From assembly GCF_022489025.1 (NCBI RefSeq), contig NZ_JAKVTG010000009.1, forward strand, positions 1-64,000: a stretch of DNA of 64,000 nt, given 5' to 3'. Positions 25,427-33,895 of the stretch are shown here, one piece after another. The notes beneath the pieces were generated by a model. It was not told the origin of the DNA. It ran no database searches and saw only the letters and a program-made list of their open reading frames with translations. Within the stretch, counting starts at the first letter, position 1. Every line of letters begins with the position of its first letter. The position numbers and the translations under genes are program-made. Source of the stretch: Planococcus halocryophilus (lineage in GTDB: Bacteria; Bacillota; Bacilli; Bacillales_A; Planococcaceae).

Positions 25427-27421
25427 TTACCCTAAATCATTTCGCTCTTTTAACCTCATGAATCTTGCAATACCAGTTTCAACAGGCTTTGGAGCATTGA
25501 CTGCCTTTTCTTTTTTTACAGGTACAGAAACCGGCTTTTTCTGCGTCAGTCCTTCGGCTATCGTATTAAAGCAGTAAATCAGTAGCATGAAGACAAAAAT
25601 CGGCGGGAGGATCATCCAAAATTGCTGGGTGACGAACGCCTCTCTGGAGATGGCAATCATTCCGGACAGCTCATAAATTTCTGGAATGAGTCGTCCGGCA
25701 CCGTCCTGACTTGCTGCACCTCCCACGAAGATCGATAAGATGCCCAAATGTACAAACATCTGGAGCACCTGCACAACATGCTGTGTCCAGTTCAACACAA
25801 GCTTTGGCCACAACTGGGGGTTGATGTGCTTCACCAAAATCCAAATCAAGGAACCACCCATCAACACAGAGCTCTGCACAAACTCTTTCTTCAACGTTTC
25901 GTTCATTTCGTTGCCGATTGAGCTCATCGTGATTGGCAGCACAATGAGTGACATAATCAATACTTGAATAGCGAGACGTTCAGGTAAGGTGGTGGTCCAA
26001 TCTCCATGATTAATGAGGACGGGCACGAGTAACATAAAGACCAGCAGACTTAAGGGCAGGAAATGCATCCCATCGGCAATCGAGGTCACGGCTTTTCTGA
26101 TTCTATTGTTTAGATAGAAGACATAGATGAAGCCGAATACATAACCGGCAGCCATGCGGACCGTAGCAATGATGAAGGTGATGGCAATGGTGTATTTGAT
26201 GCCCACCAGCAATTGCTGAAAAATCGAATAACCATAAGGATCCGTTCCGAATGGAAGGTCGGAGGAAGGAGGATGTGGTGCACTGCTCAACATGCTGCCA
26301 TCCTCTGCATATAAGTATTGCGTTTGGCCGACCTGGTCATCGTAAAAAAAGAAGTAGAAGAGACTGATGAAGAAAAGACCCAAAACGATTAAGAAGGGAA
26401 TCGTAATTTTCAAACGCGCAACCAAAACTGATCGTAACTTTTGAAAAAATTTCATAGTCCCTTTTCTTTCTCTCCTAAAGATTGAGGAAATGAGCGAACG
26501 CAGTTGGGTAACGTCCAATAACCTTAAATTAAACTTTCCGAAAACAGCATTTCGTTCGATACGTTTTTTATTAATCATCAGCTCAACGAATGCATAAAAA
26601 AGAAAGAACGGCGTAAAAACCGTCACGAGGATAAATGTTATTCCTTTCGGTGTGAAATCACTTCTTAGGTAATAAAGGATGCCCTCGATTCCAAACAAAT
26701 GCTCGATGATGAGCAACGAAGAGATGGTGAGCCACACAATGGATTTCGACTGGAAAAACAAGCTCTTCAGCACATTGGAGGCGCAGTGCTTCAATAAAAC
26801 CTCTACGTTTCCCAATCCTTTGCCTCTAGCAAGATCAACGTAAGGCTGCTTCCATTCGGCTTCAAAAAGAAGGACAAAAAATTTGAAGAACAGCAGCGTC
26901 GGAAGAACCGATAAGCAGAGGATCGGTGCCAAATAAACCAAATCGCCACCTAAGCTATAAAAATCGAGAACCAGGTAACCGGTTATTGTATAGATTTGGA
27001 CGACCGCAATTTGAATCAGGAATATGTATGAAAAATCCGGGAACGACTCCAACACTTTTGTAGATTGCAAAATGATGAGTTTTGTACGTCCTTTTGACAG
27101 CATGAACAGCATGGCTAATCCGAACGACAGCAAGAGTGCAAGGAGTAATGCAGAAATCAAAATTGGCATGGAATAAAGATAAGGACCGGTTAAATAGTGT
27201 GAAAAGGATACATCAACCATATCGAACGTACCAGGAACACGGTAATTAAGCTGCCACTCGGCAGGTCGCAGCAAGGCAGTCAGTACTTGCCAGCATGTCT
27301 GGAAAAACAAGCGAATGTCAAATGATTGACCGGGTGAAAAGAGAACGGGAGCGCAGCTTATCAACAGTATTCCGAGTAAGCCGAGTAAATATTTAAACGG
27401 GATGAGGACAACGTTTTTCAA
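25427..27421 (-). CDS. Fused double ABC permease (DppB-DppC-like), orphan
   Basis: 664 residues and about 12 membrane segments in two halves. Residues 1-300 resemble an oligopeptide/nickel-type B permease, with an EAA-like loop (YVDLARGKGLGNVEVLLKH). Residues 330-630 resemble a C permease, with the typical FGTDPYGYSIFQQLLVGIKY entry and a second loop (VQSSVLMGGSLIWILVKH). They are joined by a basic linker. A Lys/Pro-rich cytoplasmic tail ends the protein. Start TTG at 27421, seven bases after GGAGGG. Only a small membrane protein precedes it; no ATPase or binding protein is nearby, so partners must be elsewhere or the role is not classical import. Bracketed by dif-like sites 1 and 2. Confidence 0.75.
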   Translation of the reverse strand: MKNVVLIPFKYLLGLLGILLISCAPVLFSPGQSFDIRLFFQTCWQVLTALLRPAEWQLNYRVPGTFDMVDVSFSHYLTGPYLYSMPILISALLLALLLSFGLAMLFMLSKGRTKLIILQSTKVLESFPDFSYIFLIQIAVVQIYTITGYLVLDFYSLGGDLVYLAPILCLSVLPTLLFFKFFVLLFEAEWKQPYVDLARGKGLGNVEVLLKHCASNVLKSLFFQSKSIVWLTISSLLIIEHLFGIEGILYYLRSDFTPKGITFILVTVFTPFFLFYAFVELMINKKRIERNAVFGKFNLRLLDVTQLRSLISSIFRRERKGTMKFFQKLRSVLVARLKITIPFLIVLGLFFISLFYFFFYDDQVGQTQYLYAEDGSMLSSAPHPPSSDLPFGTDPYGYSIFQQLLVGIKYTIAITFIIATVRMAAGYVFGFIYVFYLNNRIRKAVTSIADGMHFLPLSLLVFMLLVPVLINHGDWTTTLPERLAIQVLIMSLIVLPITMSSIGNEMNETLKKEFVQSSVLMGGSLIWILVKHINPQLWPKLVLNWTQHVVQVLQMFVHLGILSIFVGGAASQDGAGRLIPEIYELSGMIAISREAFVTQQFWMILPPIFVFMLLIYCFNTIAEGLTQKKPVSVPVKKEKAVNAPKPVETGIARFMRLKERNDLG

Positions 27422-27463
27422 GAAAATCCCTCCTTTCGGTGAGTGAATTTTGAAAAACTGGCG

Positions 27464-27787
27464 TTACCCAATGAAATACTCCCTGTAATAAACGAGCGTC
27501 ATAACGAATGCAAAAACAAAATAAGTGAGAGAACCGAAAAAAACATATGAGGTACGTGCCGCCTTATTTTTGAATGGCATTCGAATGCCGGTTTCGCCGC
27601 GCGTTTCCATGTCTGATTGACGGGTATACGGGCTGGTTCCACCTGTAAAGCTATGAGCCAAACCTGCGCAGACGACCCCGAAGGGAATGGATACGTCCAC
27701 AAAACTCAGGTTGAACAGGGTTGAAATCAGCCAATTTCCAATCCCGAGAATCAGTAGTGTCAAAATAAAAATGATTGGCTTTTTCAT
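27464..27787 (-). CDS. Small membrane protein upstream of fused permease
   Basis: 107 residues with two N-terminal hydrophobic segments (5-22, 32-45), a charged middle with SPYTRQSDMETRGETGIR, and a C-terminal helix (83-100). No family recognised. GGAGG eight bases before the ATG. It starts the two-gene minus-strand operon with the fused permease (42-bp gap), so it may be an accessory subunit. Confidence 0.6.
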   Translation of the reverse strand: MKKPIIFILTLLILGIGNWLISTLFNLSFVDVSIPFGVVCAGLAHSFTGGTSPYTRQSDMETRGETGIRMPFKNKAARTSYVFFGSLTYFVFAFVMTLVYYREYFIG

Positions 27788-28034
27788 TGATTTTTCCTCC
27801 TGTGATTTAAATATTTTTGAAAAATGGGAAGAAAATTTTATTAAGTGAACAACGATTATAAAAGCGTTCTTAAATATTATACGGTTTACAATACTGATAG
27901 TTTCAATTATTTGGAAAGTTTATATAATTGCAACATTTCAGTATAGAAGAATTAAGGGGATTTCTTTAGTAAGAAACAAATCAAATGGGGCTATAGATTT
28001 TTATGTTTTATATAGCAATCTTTTAAAAAAGTTA

Positions 28035-28062
28035 GGTTTACATATGACCAATTATCGGAAGA
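28035..28062 (+). repeat. dif-like site 2
   Basis: Left arm GGTTTACATAT, centre GACCAA, right arm TTATCGGAAGA. Same orientation as the other copies. Confidence 0.75.
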
Positions 28063-28128
28063 AGAGGCTCAAACCTGAGTCTCTTTTTGTTTTGAAAATT
28101 GAACTTTTACGAACGCTTTATTTCTATA
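28063..28128 (+). repeat. Post-site module 2: hairpin plus tail motif
   Basis: Directly after the site: AGAGGCTC/GAGTCTCT hairpin with T5 (28064-28087), then the tail GAACTTTTACGAACGCTTT (28110-28128). Similar layout to the modules after sites 3, 4 and 6. Confidence 0.65.
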
Positions 28129-28258
28129 AGCTGTTCTTCTTTGAGAATGGGCTAGAGAAATGACAAAATAAGCGACAGGGAAATAATGGTATAATTAGTT
28201 GGGATGAAATAAAATATAGAATATTCTATATTTTTTTAAAATGTGAGGAGTGACTATT

Positions 28259-28726
28259 ATGAAAACAAAACTACAACAAATGACAGAAGAAGAATTCGAT
28301 CATTACTTGGCATATTTTATACCTGACTACGCTAAAGACTTAGTTGAAAACTATATGATTCCATTAGAAAAGGCGATGGAAGAATCAAAAAATTTAATGG
28401 AACAACTACTTCCAAACAAACAACACACAGAAGGTCAGTTAGTTTACACTATTTATTCACCGAAAGAAGATAAAACAATTGGGGTTATTTGGTACAATAT
28501 CCAATCCGAAAATAAGAAAGTTTATATCTATCATATTTTAATTAAAGAAGAATTTAGAAAGAAAGGATTCGCTACCTTTGTATTGAGAGAATTAGAAGAA
28601 AGCATGAAGAGTGATGGGATTACCTCTATGGGATTAAATGTTTTTGGCAAAAATCCTAATGCTTATAAACTTTATGAGAAACTGGGCTATCAAACGCAAT
28701 CAACAGCAATGGGGAAAAGAATCTAA
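28259..28726 (+). CDS. GNAT-family N-acetyltransferase
   Basis: 155 residues. Acetyl-CoA-binding motif A is clear: KVYIYHILIKEEFRKKGFA (core RKKGFA, near residue 100), followed by the motif B region NVFGKNPNAYKLYEKLGY. The N-terminal helix pair is typical of small Bacillus GNATs. Acceptor substrate unknown. The ATG at 28259 has GAGGAG eight bases upstream; the GTG at 28250 lies inside the ribosome binding site. First gene after dif-like site 2. Confidence 0.85.
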   Translation: MKTKLQQMTEEEFDHYLAYFIPDYAKDLVENYMIPLEKAMEESKNLMEQLLPNKQHTEGQLVYTIYSPKEDKTIGVIWYNIQSENKKVYIYHILIKEEFRKKGFATFVLRELEESMKSDGITSMGLNVFGKNPNAYKLYEKLGYQTQSTAMGKRI

Positions 28727-28812
28727 AATAAAAATGAAGAAGTTACATATTCAGTATTCCAAGAAGGATAGAAACCAAACTTTTAGCTCTTTCCATCTAT
28801 TCTTTAGATTAG

Positions 28813-28908
28813 TGCACTTTTAAGGGGAATTTTGTTTTTGAAGATACGAAACACCATTTCCTGATGACATTTGAGAGAATTCATGTTTATGAAAAATTTG
28901 TGAGTTAG
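28813..28908 (+). pseudogene. Decayed coding fragment
   Basis: Between two stops, 31 codons read as a plausible protein end (contains VFEDTKHHFLMTFERIHVYE) without start or ribosome binding site. Probably the C-terminal remnant of a lost gene; family not recognised. Confidence 0.3.
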
Positions 28909-28926
28909 CGAAAGTAGGGTGAAGTT

Positions 28927-29420
28927 TTGAGAGAAGTTATAGTTTTGCTATATGATGAACAGTGGATATCCTTATTTGTCAAAGAGGCAAATAAGTTAAA
29001 TGGAATTTTAGGCGAAGAGATTGTTTCGATTCATCATTTTGGCAGTACATCCGTTCCAGGATTACAAGCTAAGCCGGTCATAGACATATTAGCTATAGTC
29101 AAAGAAATCACTTTAGTAGATACCTATACTAATAAATTACGAGGCTTAGGGTATGAAGGAAAAGGCGAAAATGAATTCCAGGACGCAGGTATTTTCAAAA
29201 AGGTGGAGATGAACGGACGCATCATCTCCATATTTATCAATTCGGAAGTCTTGAAATTGAAAGACATTTAGCATTTCGGGATTATCTTCGCACTCATTCG
29301 GTTGCTAGGAAAGAATATGGAGAATTAAAAAGCCGTTTGAGTCAGAAGTTTCCGTACGACATCGAATCCTATATCCAGGAAAAAGAGCAACTGGCTTTAA
29401 AATTCAAAAAGAAGCTTTAG
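28927..29420 (+). pseudogene. GrpB-family (UPF0157) protein gene, frameshifted
   Basis: The first frame (28927-29271) carries the GrpB/UPF0157 signature HHFGSTSVPGLQAKPVIDIL, part of a nucleotidyltransferase-like fold. After about 29217 the family sequence continues in another frame: HHLHIYQFGSLEIERHLAFR and on to a stop at 29420. A change of one base (one missing, or two extra) around 29217-29222 would account for the break. Start TTG at 28927 after AGGGTGAAG. An intact gene would give about 164 residues. Either a real mutation or a sequencing error. Confidence 0.8.
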
Positions 29421-29465
29421 AATGGCGCTCAAAAAAGCCACAATAAGCCTACAAGGGGAGGAAGA

Positions 29466-30113
29466 ATGGAAGATTTTATTCAAGAGTTAGCAAAAAGAAT
29501 AAAAGAGATGGATAGAAAAATTATTATCGGAATATCTGGCCATGGTGCTGCAGGGAAAACTACGTTTGCCAATAGGCTTATAAATCTGTTGGATAAAAGC
29601 AAAATCAATTATGTAAACACAGATCCATACATTATAGATTCAAAGGTCCGTAATCATGCGAAAATCGAATATACCTATCAAAACGAAAATCATCGGTATA
29701 AGATGACAGCTTGTCATCCCTCTGCGCACCATTTACCGTCTTTAGAGAGAGACATTCGCATGGTTCGTGAAGGGGTGGATTTCTATACAATAGATACGCC
29801 CTACATGAGAAGTGAGTTGATTTCTTCTGAAAGAAATATTGCTGTAGTAGAAGGGATGAGCGTGGCCTTTATTGATCCAGCTCTATTTGATATAACCATT
29901 TATTTTTATACGAATGAAGAAACTGAGTTGAAGAGAAGGTCGACTCGTGATCTTGAAGAAAGAGGGAGAAAGATAAGCGATCTTAGAAAATCTCACAAAG
30001 AACGGCGTATTCAGTATGAAGTTTTTATGCACCCCTATAGTCAAAATTTTGATGTGATTATCAAAGTGGTCAATGAGCAGAATATCCTTGAGAAAGTTAA
30101 TTTTGATATTTAG
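29466..30113 (+). CDS. P-loop kinase, uridine kinase-like
   Basis: 215 residues. Walker A GISGHGAAGKTT at residues 23-34, a DPY(I) acceptor-side motif near 53, ERDIRMVREGVDFYTIDTP and a VVEGMS strand near 128, followed by a lid-like basic region (ELKRRSTRDLEERGR). This matches the uridine kinase/phosphoribulokinase-like group; the substrate cannot be named. ATG 29466 after GGGGAGGAAG, 45 bp after the broken GrpB gene. Confidence 0.75.
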   Translation: MEDFIQELAKRIKEMDRKIIIGISGHGAAGKTTFANRLINLLDKSKINYVNTDPYIIDSKVRNHAKIEYTYQNENHRYKMTACHPSAHHLPSLERDIRMVREGVDFYTIDTPYMRSELISSERNIAVVEGMSVAFIDPALFDITIYFYTNEETELKRRSTRDLEERGRKISDLRKSHKERRIQYEVFMHPYSQNFDVIIKVVNEQNILEKVNFDI

Positions 30114-30210
30114 TAAATGCAATCAAATATTAATTTATATATGACTAAATCATTGGAAGAAAAGAAGTTCAGATAGGAGCTTTGGTTATAAAGAAAAGGA
30201 GGAGATAGAA

Positions 30211-30954
30211 ATGAAATTATTCGATGCTCACTTACATATTATAGATCCAAGGTTTCCACTGGTTGAAAATCAGGGATTTATGCCAGAGGCTTTTACTAGT
30301 AAGGATTATTTAAAAAATATTGAGCGTTTAGAGGTTGTTGGCGGAGCTGTGGTTTCAGGTTCATTTCAAGCATTTGATCAGTCCTACCTGATAGACGCTT
30401 TACAAAATCTAGGGAGGAACTTTGTTGGTGTTACTCAGCTTCCCTACAATACTTCAGACCAACGAATCCTCGAGTTGAACCAATTAGGTGTTCGAGCGTT
30501 ACGGTTTAATGTGAATCGAGGGGGCTCAGAAGACCTGTCCAAGCTGGACTATTTTTCGAGAAGAGTTTTCGAACTGGTAAACTGGCATACGGAACTTTAT
30601 ATCAATTCCCGAGATTTACCCGAAATTGCAGAGAAAGTCGTGCAGCTGCCTGCTGTGTCTATTGATCATTTGGGTTTATCCAAGGAGGGATTTCCGACTC
30701 TTTTATCGTTAGTTGAAAAAGGAATCAAAGTAAAAGCTACTGGTTTTGGAAGAATCGATTTTGATGCAGCAGAAGCTATTCAAGCAATCTGTTCTATCGA
30801 TCCTCATGCTTTAATGTTTGGTACAGACTTGCCTTCTACAAGGGCAAAAGTACCGTTTCAACATTCAGACGTTACGTTGATTCAAGATGCCCTCGAAGAC
30901 AGACAAGCTGAAAATGTACTCTATAGAAATGCACTTAAGTGGTACTTGAAATGA
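30211..30954 (+). CDS. Amidohydrolase-2 family metal-dependent hydrolase
   Basis: 247 residues. TIM-barrel amidohydrolase (PF04909 type): N-terminal metal motif FDAHLHI, His in VSIDHLGLSKEG near residue 152 and Asp in MFGTDLPSTR near 210, with a short C-terminal helix. Members act as decarboxylases or lactonases; substrate unknown. Strong AAAGGAGGAG before ATG 30211. Confidence 0.82.
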   Translation: MKLFDAHLHIIDPRFPLVENQGFMPEAFTSKDYLKNIERLEVVGGAVVSGSFQAFDQSYLIDALQNLGRNFVGVTQLPYNTSDQRILELNQLGVRALRFNVNRGGSEDLSKLDYFSRRVFELVNWHTELYINSRDLPEIAEKVVQLPAVSIDHLGLSKEGFPTLLSLVEKGIKVKATGFGRIDFDAAEAIQAICSIDPHALMFGTDLPSTRAKVPFQHSDVTLIQDALEDRQAENVLYRNALKWYLK

Positions 30955-31034
30955 AACGTCCATTAGTAATTAACAAAATCTATGAAGCAAACAAAAATTT
31001 GTCTGTCTCATAGGTTTCGGTCTATTTTTATTAA

Positions 31035-31541
31035 TCATACTGAAGGTATCAGGAAAAATAATATAATCATACCTAGTACAGTCCACACAAAAGACAACTC
31101 AATCTTTTTTTCTTTAGAAAGGTCTTTTTTTACTTTATGTACGATAGACAAAACAAAAAGGTTTAGAAGAAATAAAAAGTAAATCATAAAGAGGTACAAA
31201 ATCCACCGATTCACTACTATTACATCACTCAACGGTGTAAAAATAACAGCAAGTATAAAAACTAAGGTGGATAGGATGAAAAGGAAGGCTAAAAGAAGAG
31301 TCATCTTATCCCATAAAGGATGAGATAAAAATTGTTCGCTTTTTTTGCTGTGAAAAATTAAAAAAAGGCTAATTAGACTAGAGCATACTAAAACGAACGT
31401 CAAAACCAGTAAAAATGAAATATATGAATCTGAAGATAAAACGCTGCTGATTTGGAGCGAAAAGAATTCAGCAATGACTATCAAGGAAATCATACCAAAT
31501 AATGTGCCACCTTGAAAAAGCGTCCATTTCGAAAAAAACAT
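31035..31541 (-). CDS. Membrane protein, unrecognised
   Basis: 168 residues with five hydrophobic segments (about 12-32, 42-62, 82-105, 115-135, 150-165) and short loops; one charged loop holds HSKKSEQFLSHP. No family recognised. AAGGTGATCAA precedes the ATG. It follows, on the same strand, another small membrane protein gene (31607-31891) and may be co-transcribed with it. Confidence 0.6.
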   Translation of the reverse strand: MFFSKWTLFQGGTLFGMISLIVIAEFFSLQISSVLSSDSYISFLLVLTFVLVCSSLISLFLIFHSKKSEQFLSHPLWDKMTLLLAFLFILSTLVFILAVIFTPLSDVIVVNRWILYLFMIYFLFLLNLFVLSIVHKVKKDLSKEKKIELSFVWTVLGMIILFFLIPSV

Positions 31542-31606
31542 TTGATCACCTTATTTCTTTTTCTTATCACGTATAAATACGCTTTAGATACGTACCTTCA
31601 GATTCC

Positions 31607-31891
31607 CTAGAAATAGGGAACTTTTATCGTTTGAAAATTGCGTTGGAAAACGAAATAAGCCATCGTCGCAATCAGGAAAAAAACAATGAAACTCAAATGG
31701 GGCGATGGTTCAACTGTGTTCTGATCTATCAATATAGAAGATGGAGAGACAAAGATGGATGTAAGTAAAAATCCGGAAGTCCATGAATAGCAAAGATATA
31801 GCGCAATGAAACTGAAGATGAAAACAAGATAGCGTTTTATTTTTAGCACCTCCTCGTATCTTATTACGATTTGTCGATGAAGAAGTTTCAA
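31607..31891 (-). CDS. Small membrane protein, start uncertain (possible ATA)
   Basis: Up to 94 residues with two hydrophobic segments. The only strong ribosome binding site, GAGGAGG, lies inside the frame and is followed 8 nt later by ATA (31838-31840), where an ATG would be expected (ATA AAA CGC). A GTG at 31849 overlaps the binding site and the TTG at 31891 has none. Probably a mutated or non-standard start; the product would then be about 77 residues. Confidence 0.45.
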   Translation of the reverse strand: MKLLHRQIVIRYEEVLKIKRYLVFIFSFIALYLCYSWTSGFLLTSIFVSPSSILIDQNTVEPSPHLSFIVFFLIATMAYFVFQRNFQTIKVPYF

Positions 31892-31991
31892 AATATATCC
31901 ACTAAGTAGTAGTTGTGAAATTAGAAAAAAAGAAACTTACGATGAATGAAGAAGAAATACAACGATTATTGATATTAATGATTTAGATAAT

Positions 31992-32019
31992 AACTTACAT
32001 ATCCCGAATTATCGGAAGC
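31992..32019 (+). repeat. dif-like site 3
   Basis: Left arm AACTTACATAT, centre CCCGAA, right arm TTATCGGAAGC. Confidence 0.75.
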
Positions 32020-32112
32020 TAATTATAGTGCAAAGGAGAGAAGAGGCTGTACGCAGCGCATCTTTTCTCCTTTTTGTATGCAAAAGTGTACATTTCCAAA
32101 CGCTTTTATTTC
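32020..32112 (+). repeat. Post-site module 3: terminator hairpin plus tail motif
   Basis: Begins TAATTATAGTG, then hairpin GGAGAGAAGA / TCTTTTCTCC (32035-32070) with T5, then tail GTGTACATTTCCAAACGC. About 60 bp (to TTTTTGT) align well with module 6 at 36607. Confidence 0.7.
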
Positions 32113-32244
32113 CAAAATTATCTAGCTATTTTTTTAGTTCTGAGTATATTTAATGTATGAGGTTCGAATTTAACTACAGAAGATATAATACGAAAACAGA
32201 TTCAGCAGTAGCTAGAGGAAATGAGCGGGTAGAGACTAAAATTC

Positions 32245-32276
32245 GAATGTAACTTATGTGCAGTTAAGCTGCATTC
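32245..32276. repeat. 32-nt palindromic repeat, copy 1
   Basis: Half GAATGTAA ... GCTGCATTC; diverged relative to copies 2 and 3. It lies 21 bp before the lipoprotein start. Confidence 0.55.
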
Positions 32277-32297
32277 AATAAAAGGAGCGAATTTTAA

Positions 32298-32675
32298 ATG
32301 AAGAAAATAATAGGGTTATCTATATTTTTATTAATTACTTTGAGTGGCTGTGGGGATGGAGATAAATTTGTATTCTCAGGTGAAAGTGAAAATTGGCGAG
32401 TTGAATACGAAGCAATTATATATGACGAAACAAGTGAAGAAACCTTTGGTTCAATTATGTACAAAGGGGCCGAACCCTCTCCTAAAGAAATAAATTATGT
32501 TATAAAGTCGGGATCAGATGAAAAATCGGGTAAAAATATCTCCTTGGAAGAAGGTAGTACAACCATTTCAAAAGGATCTTGTAGAGGCTGTGCAATAACT
32601 CAAGAAGATGAAGAAATGGAAGTAGAAATTAAATGGAATGGTAAAAAAGAAAAATTAATTTTAAAAAACGAATGA
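32298..32675 (+). CDS. Small lipoprotein, unrecognised
   Basis: 125 residues. Type II signal peptide with lipobox LSGC (Cys18), then an acidic beta-rich region (VEYEAIIYDETSEETFGS) and a paired-Cys segment (SCRGCAIT). Probably anchored on the outer face of the membrane. No family recognised. RBS AAAGGAGCG before the ATG. A palindromic repeat directly upstream may be its operator. Confidence 0.65.
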   Translation: MKKIIGLSIFLLITLSGCGDGDKFVFSGESENWRVEYEAIIYDETSEETFGSIMYKGAEPSPKEINYVIKSGSDEKSGKNISLEEGSTTISKGSCRGCAITQEDEEMEVEIKWNGKKEKLILKNE

Positions 32676-32725
32676 AAATATTTTTTTGACATTTATAAGT
32701 TCAAAATAGAATTTAAATTTGAATG

Positions 32726-32757
32726 CAATGTAATTTAATGTGAATTAAGTTACATTC
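32726..32757. repeat. 32-nt palindromic repeat, copy 2
   Basis: AATGTAATTTAAT ... AATTAAGTTACATT, with extra CATTC/GAATG outside. It lies between the lipoprotein gene and a convergent small membrane protein gene. Confidence 0.6.
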
Positions 32758-32792
32758 ACATTCAAGGGAAAAGCAAACGTTTAGTGGTCAGT

Positions 32793-32996
32793 CTATATCT
32801 GATTTTTTTTCCCTGATTTCTTGTTTGTGTAAAAAACATAACCAACATTTAGAATGAACAATACGATTGCGGATATTAAAAATCCAAGTATTCCAGCTAT
32901 ATTAGGACCAGTTATAAAGAAAAAAATAGAAGCTAACACAAACGCAGTAAAGCCAGCCATACTCATTTTCCAACGGGAATTATCTAGTCTCTCCAT
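32793..32996 (-). CDS. Small two-helix membrane protein
   Basis: 67 residues: two hydrophobic helices (12-30 and 34-55) and a Lys-rich tail (YTNKKSGKKNQ). AAAGGAGGAGCG precedes the ATG at 32996, so it is probably translated. Unrecognised family; convergent with the lipoprotein gene. Confidence 0.6.
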   Translation of the reverse strand: MERLDNSRWKMSMAGFTAFVLASIFFFITGPNIAGILGFLISAIVLFILNVGYVFYTNKKSGKKNQI

Positions 32997-33147
32997 ATCA
33001 GCGCTCCTCCTTTCTCACACAAATAGTAGTAATCTCAAAAATTACTAGTTCTGAATCTTAAGGTTGGACTAGCTTAGGACAATTATCTTAAAAAAGACAA
33101 TAACTGTATTTAGTATACCAAAAACGAAGAATTTTTTTAATTATTCT

Positions 33148-33179
33148 GAATGTAAATTAATCCTAATTAAGTTACATTC
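33148..33179. repeat. 32-nt palindromic repeat, copy 3
   Basis: GAATGTAAATTAAT-CCT-AATTAAGTTACATTC: nearly perfect palindrome, 57 bp before the next plus-strand gene. Confidence 0.65.
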
Positions 33180-33235
33180 AAAAGAACTTGAATTATGAAT
33201 TACTTAATAAGCAAAGTGGGAAGGAGCGAAGCAAA

Positions 33236-33658
33236 ATGAAGAAGGAAATGGAAGAATTAGTTGTGAAATCTTTTTTTGAAAAACAGGTGCAGGAAAGAGT
33301 TCTTTATGAATTATTTACGCCTAAGAAAAGGAATCATGCATTGAATCGACTCTGCCATCAATATACAAAGATGTTAAAGGAAAAATACATGTTTGAGATT
33401 CTTTCCCCCAACTCAAGTCCAAAATACATTTACGAGCTGCTAAAAAGTAACGGTGCTGCAAAGATGTGCTACTCACTGTCTTACAGTGAAAAGATAGACG
33501 GAAAAGAACTGCCGTTGCAAGAAGCATTGGAACATGCAGTCGGTTTTGGTTTTCCTTCCATCATTTCGTGCATTCCTGGTGAATTAGCCTATTTTGAAGC
33601 TGAACAAGGTTTTGGATCGCCCCCAAGATATATCTTAAAGAGACCTAAAATGAATTAA
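33236..33658 (+). CDS. Hypothetical protein
   Basis: 140 residues, soluble, rich in Lys and Glu. Notable stretches are LYELFTPKKRNHALNRLCHQ near the start and GFGFPSIISCIPGELAYFE near the end. I do not recognise the family. The ATG at 33236 is preceded by AAGGAG nine bases away; an in-frame ATG at 33195 has no such site. One of the 32-nt palindromes sits upstream and the unit lies between dif-like sites 3 and 4. Confidence 0.6.
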   Translation: MKKEMEELVVKSFFEKQVQERVLYELFTPKKRNHALNRLCHQYTKMLKEKYMFEILSPNSSPKYIYELLKSNGAAKMCYSLSYSEKIDGKELPLQEALEHAVGFGFPSIISCIPGELAYFEAEQGFGSPPRYILKRPKMN

Positions 33659-33765
33659 AGTAATAGATTCTAAAGAAGTTAGCAATATTACAAGGGAAAG
33701 TGAATTAGTTAGAAAAAATGATACATTCAAAAGGCTATATTTTAAGGCTCTAGGACCATATTTAG

Positions 33766-33793
33766 AGGTTATATAATGCAGCTTATCGGAAGT
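33766..33793 (+). repeat. dif-like site 4
   Basis: Left arm AGGTTATATAA (more diverged), centre TGCAGC, right arm TTATCGGAAGT. Confidence 0.65.
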
Positions 33794-33876
33794 CTATAAG
33801 AGAAAACTGGAGAAGTTGCTGGTTCTAGACATCTTCTTTTTTCGTTCATGTAGGTGTACTTTTACGAACGGTTTTA
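33794..33876 (+). repeat. Post-site module 4: weak hairpin plus tail motif
   Basis: AGAAG/CTTCT with T6 (33811-33842), then CGTTC ... GGTGTACTTTTACGAACGG (33855-33874), the best-kept tail inside the array. Confidence 0.65.
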
Positions 33877-33895
33877 AGCTGAATTACATCTATCT

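Noticed and set aside
30133-30160. Possible eighth dif-like site between the kinase and amidohydrolase genes
   Set aside because: TTTATATAT and TCATTGGAAGA resemble the arms, but the spacing is one base off (7-bp centre) and several arm positions differ; too degenerate to count.
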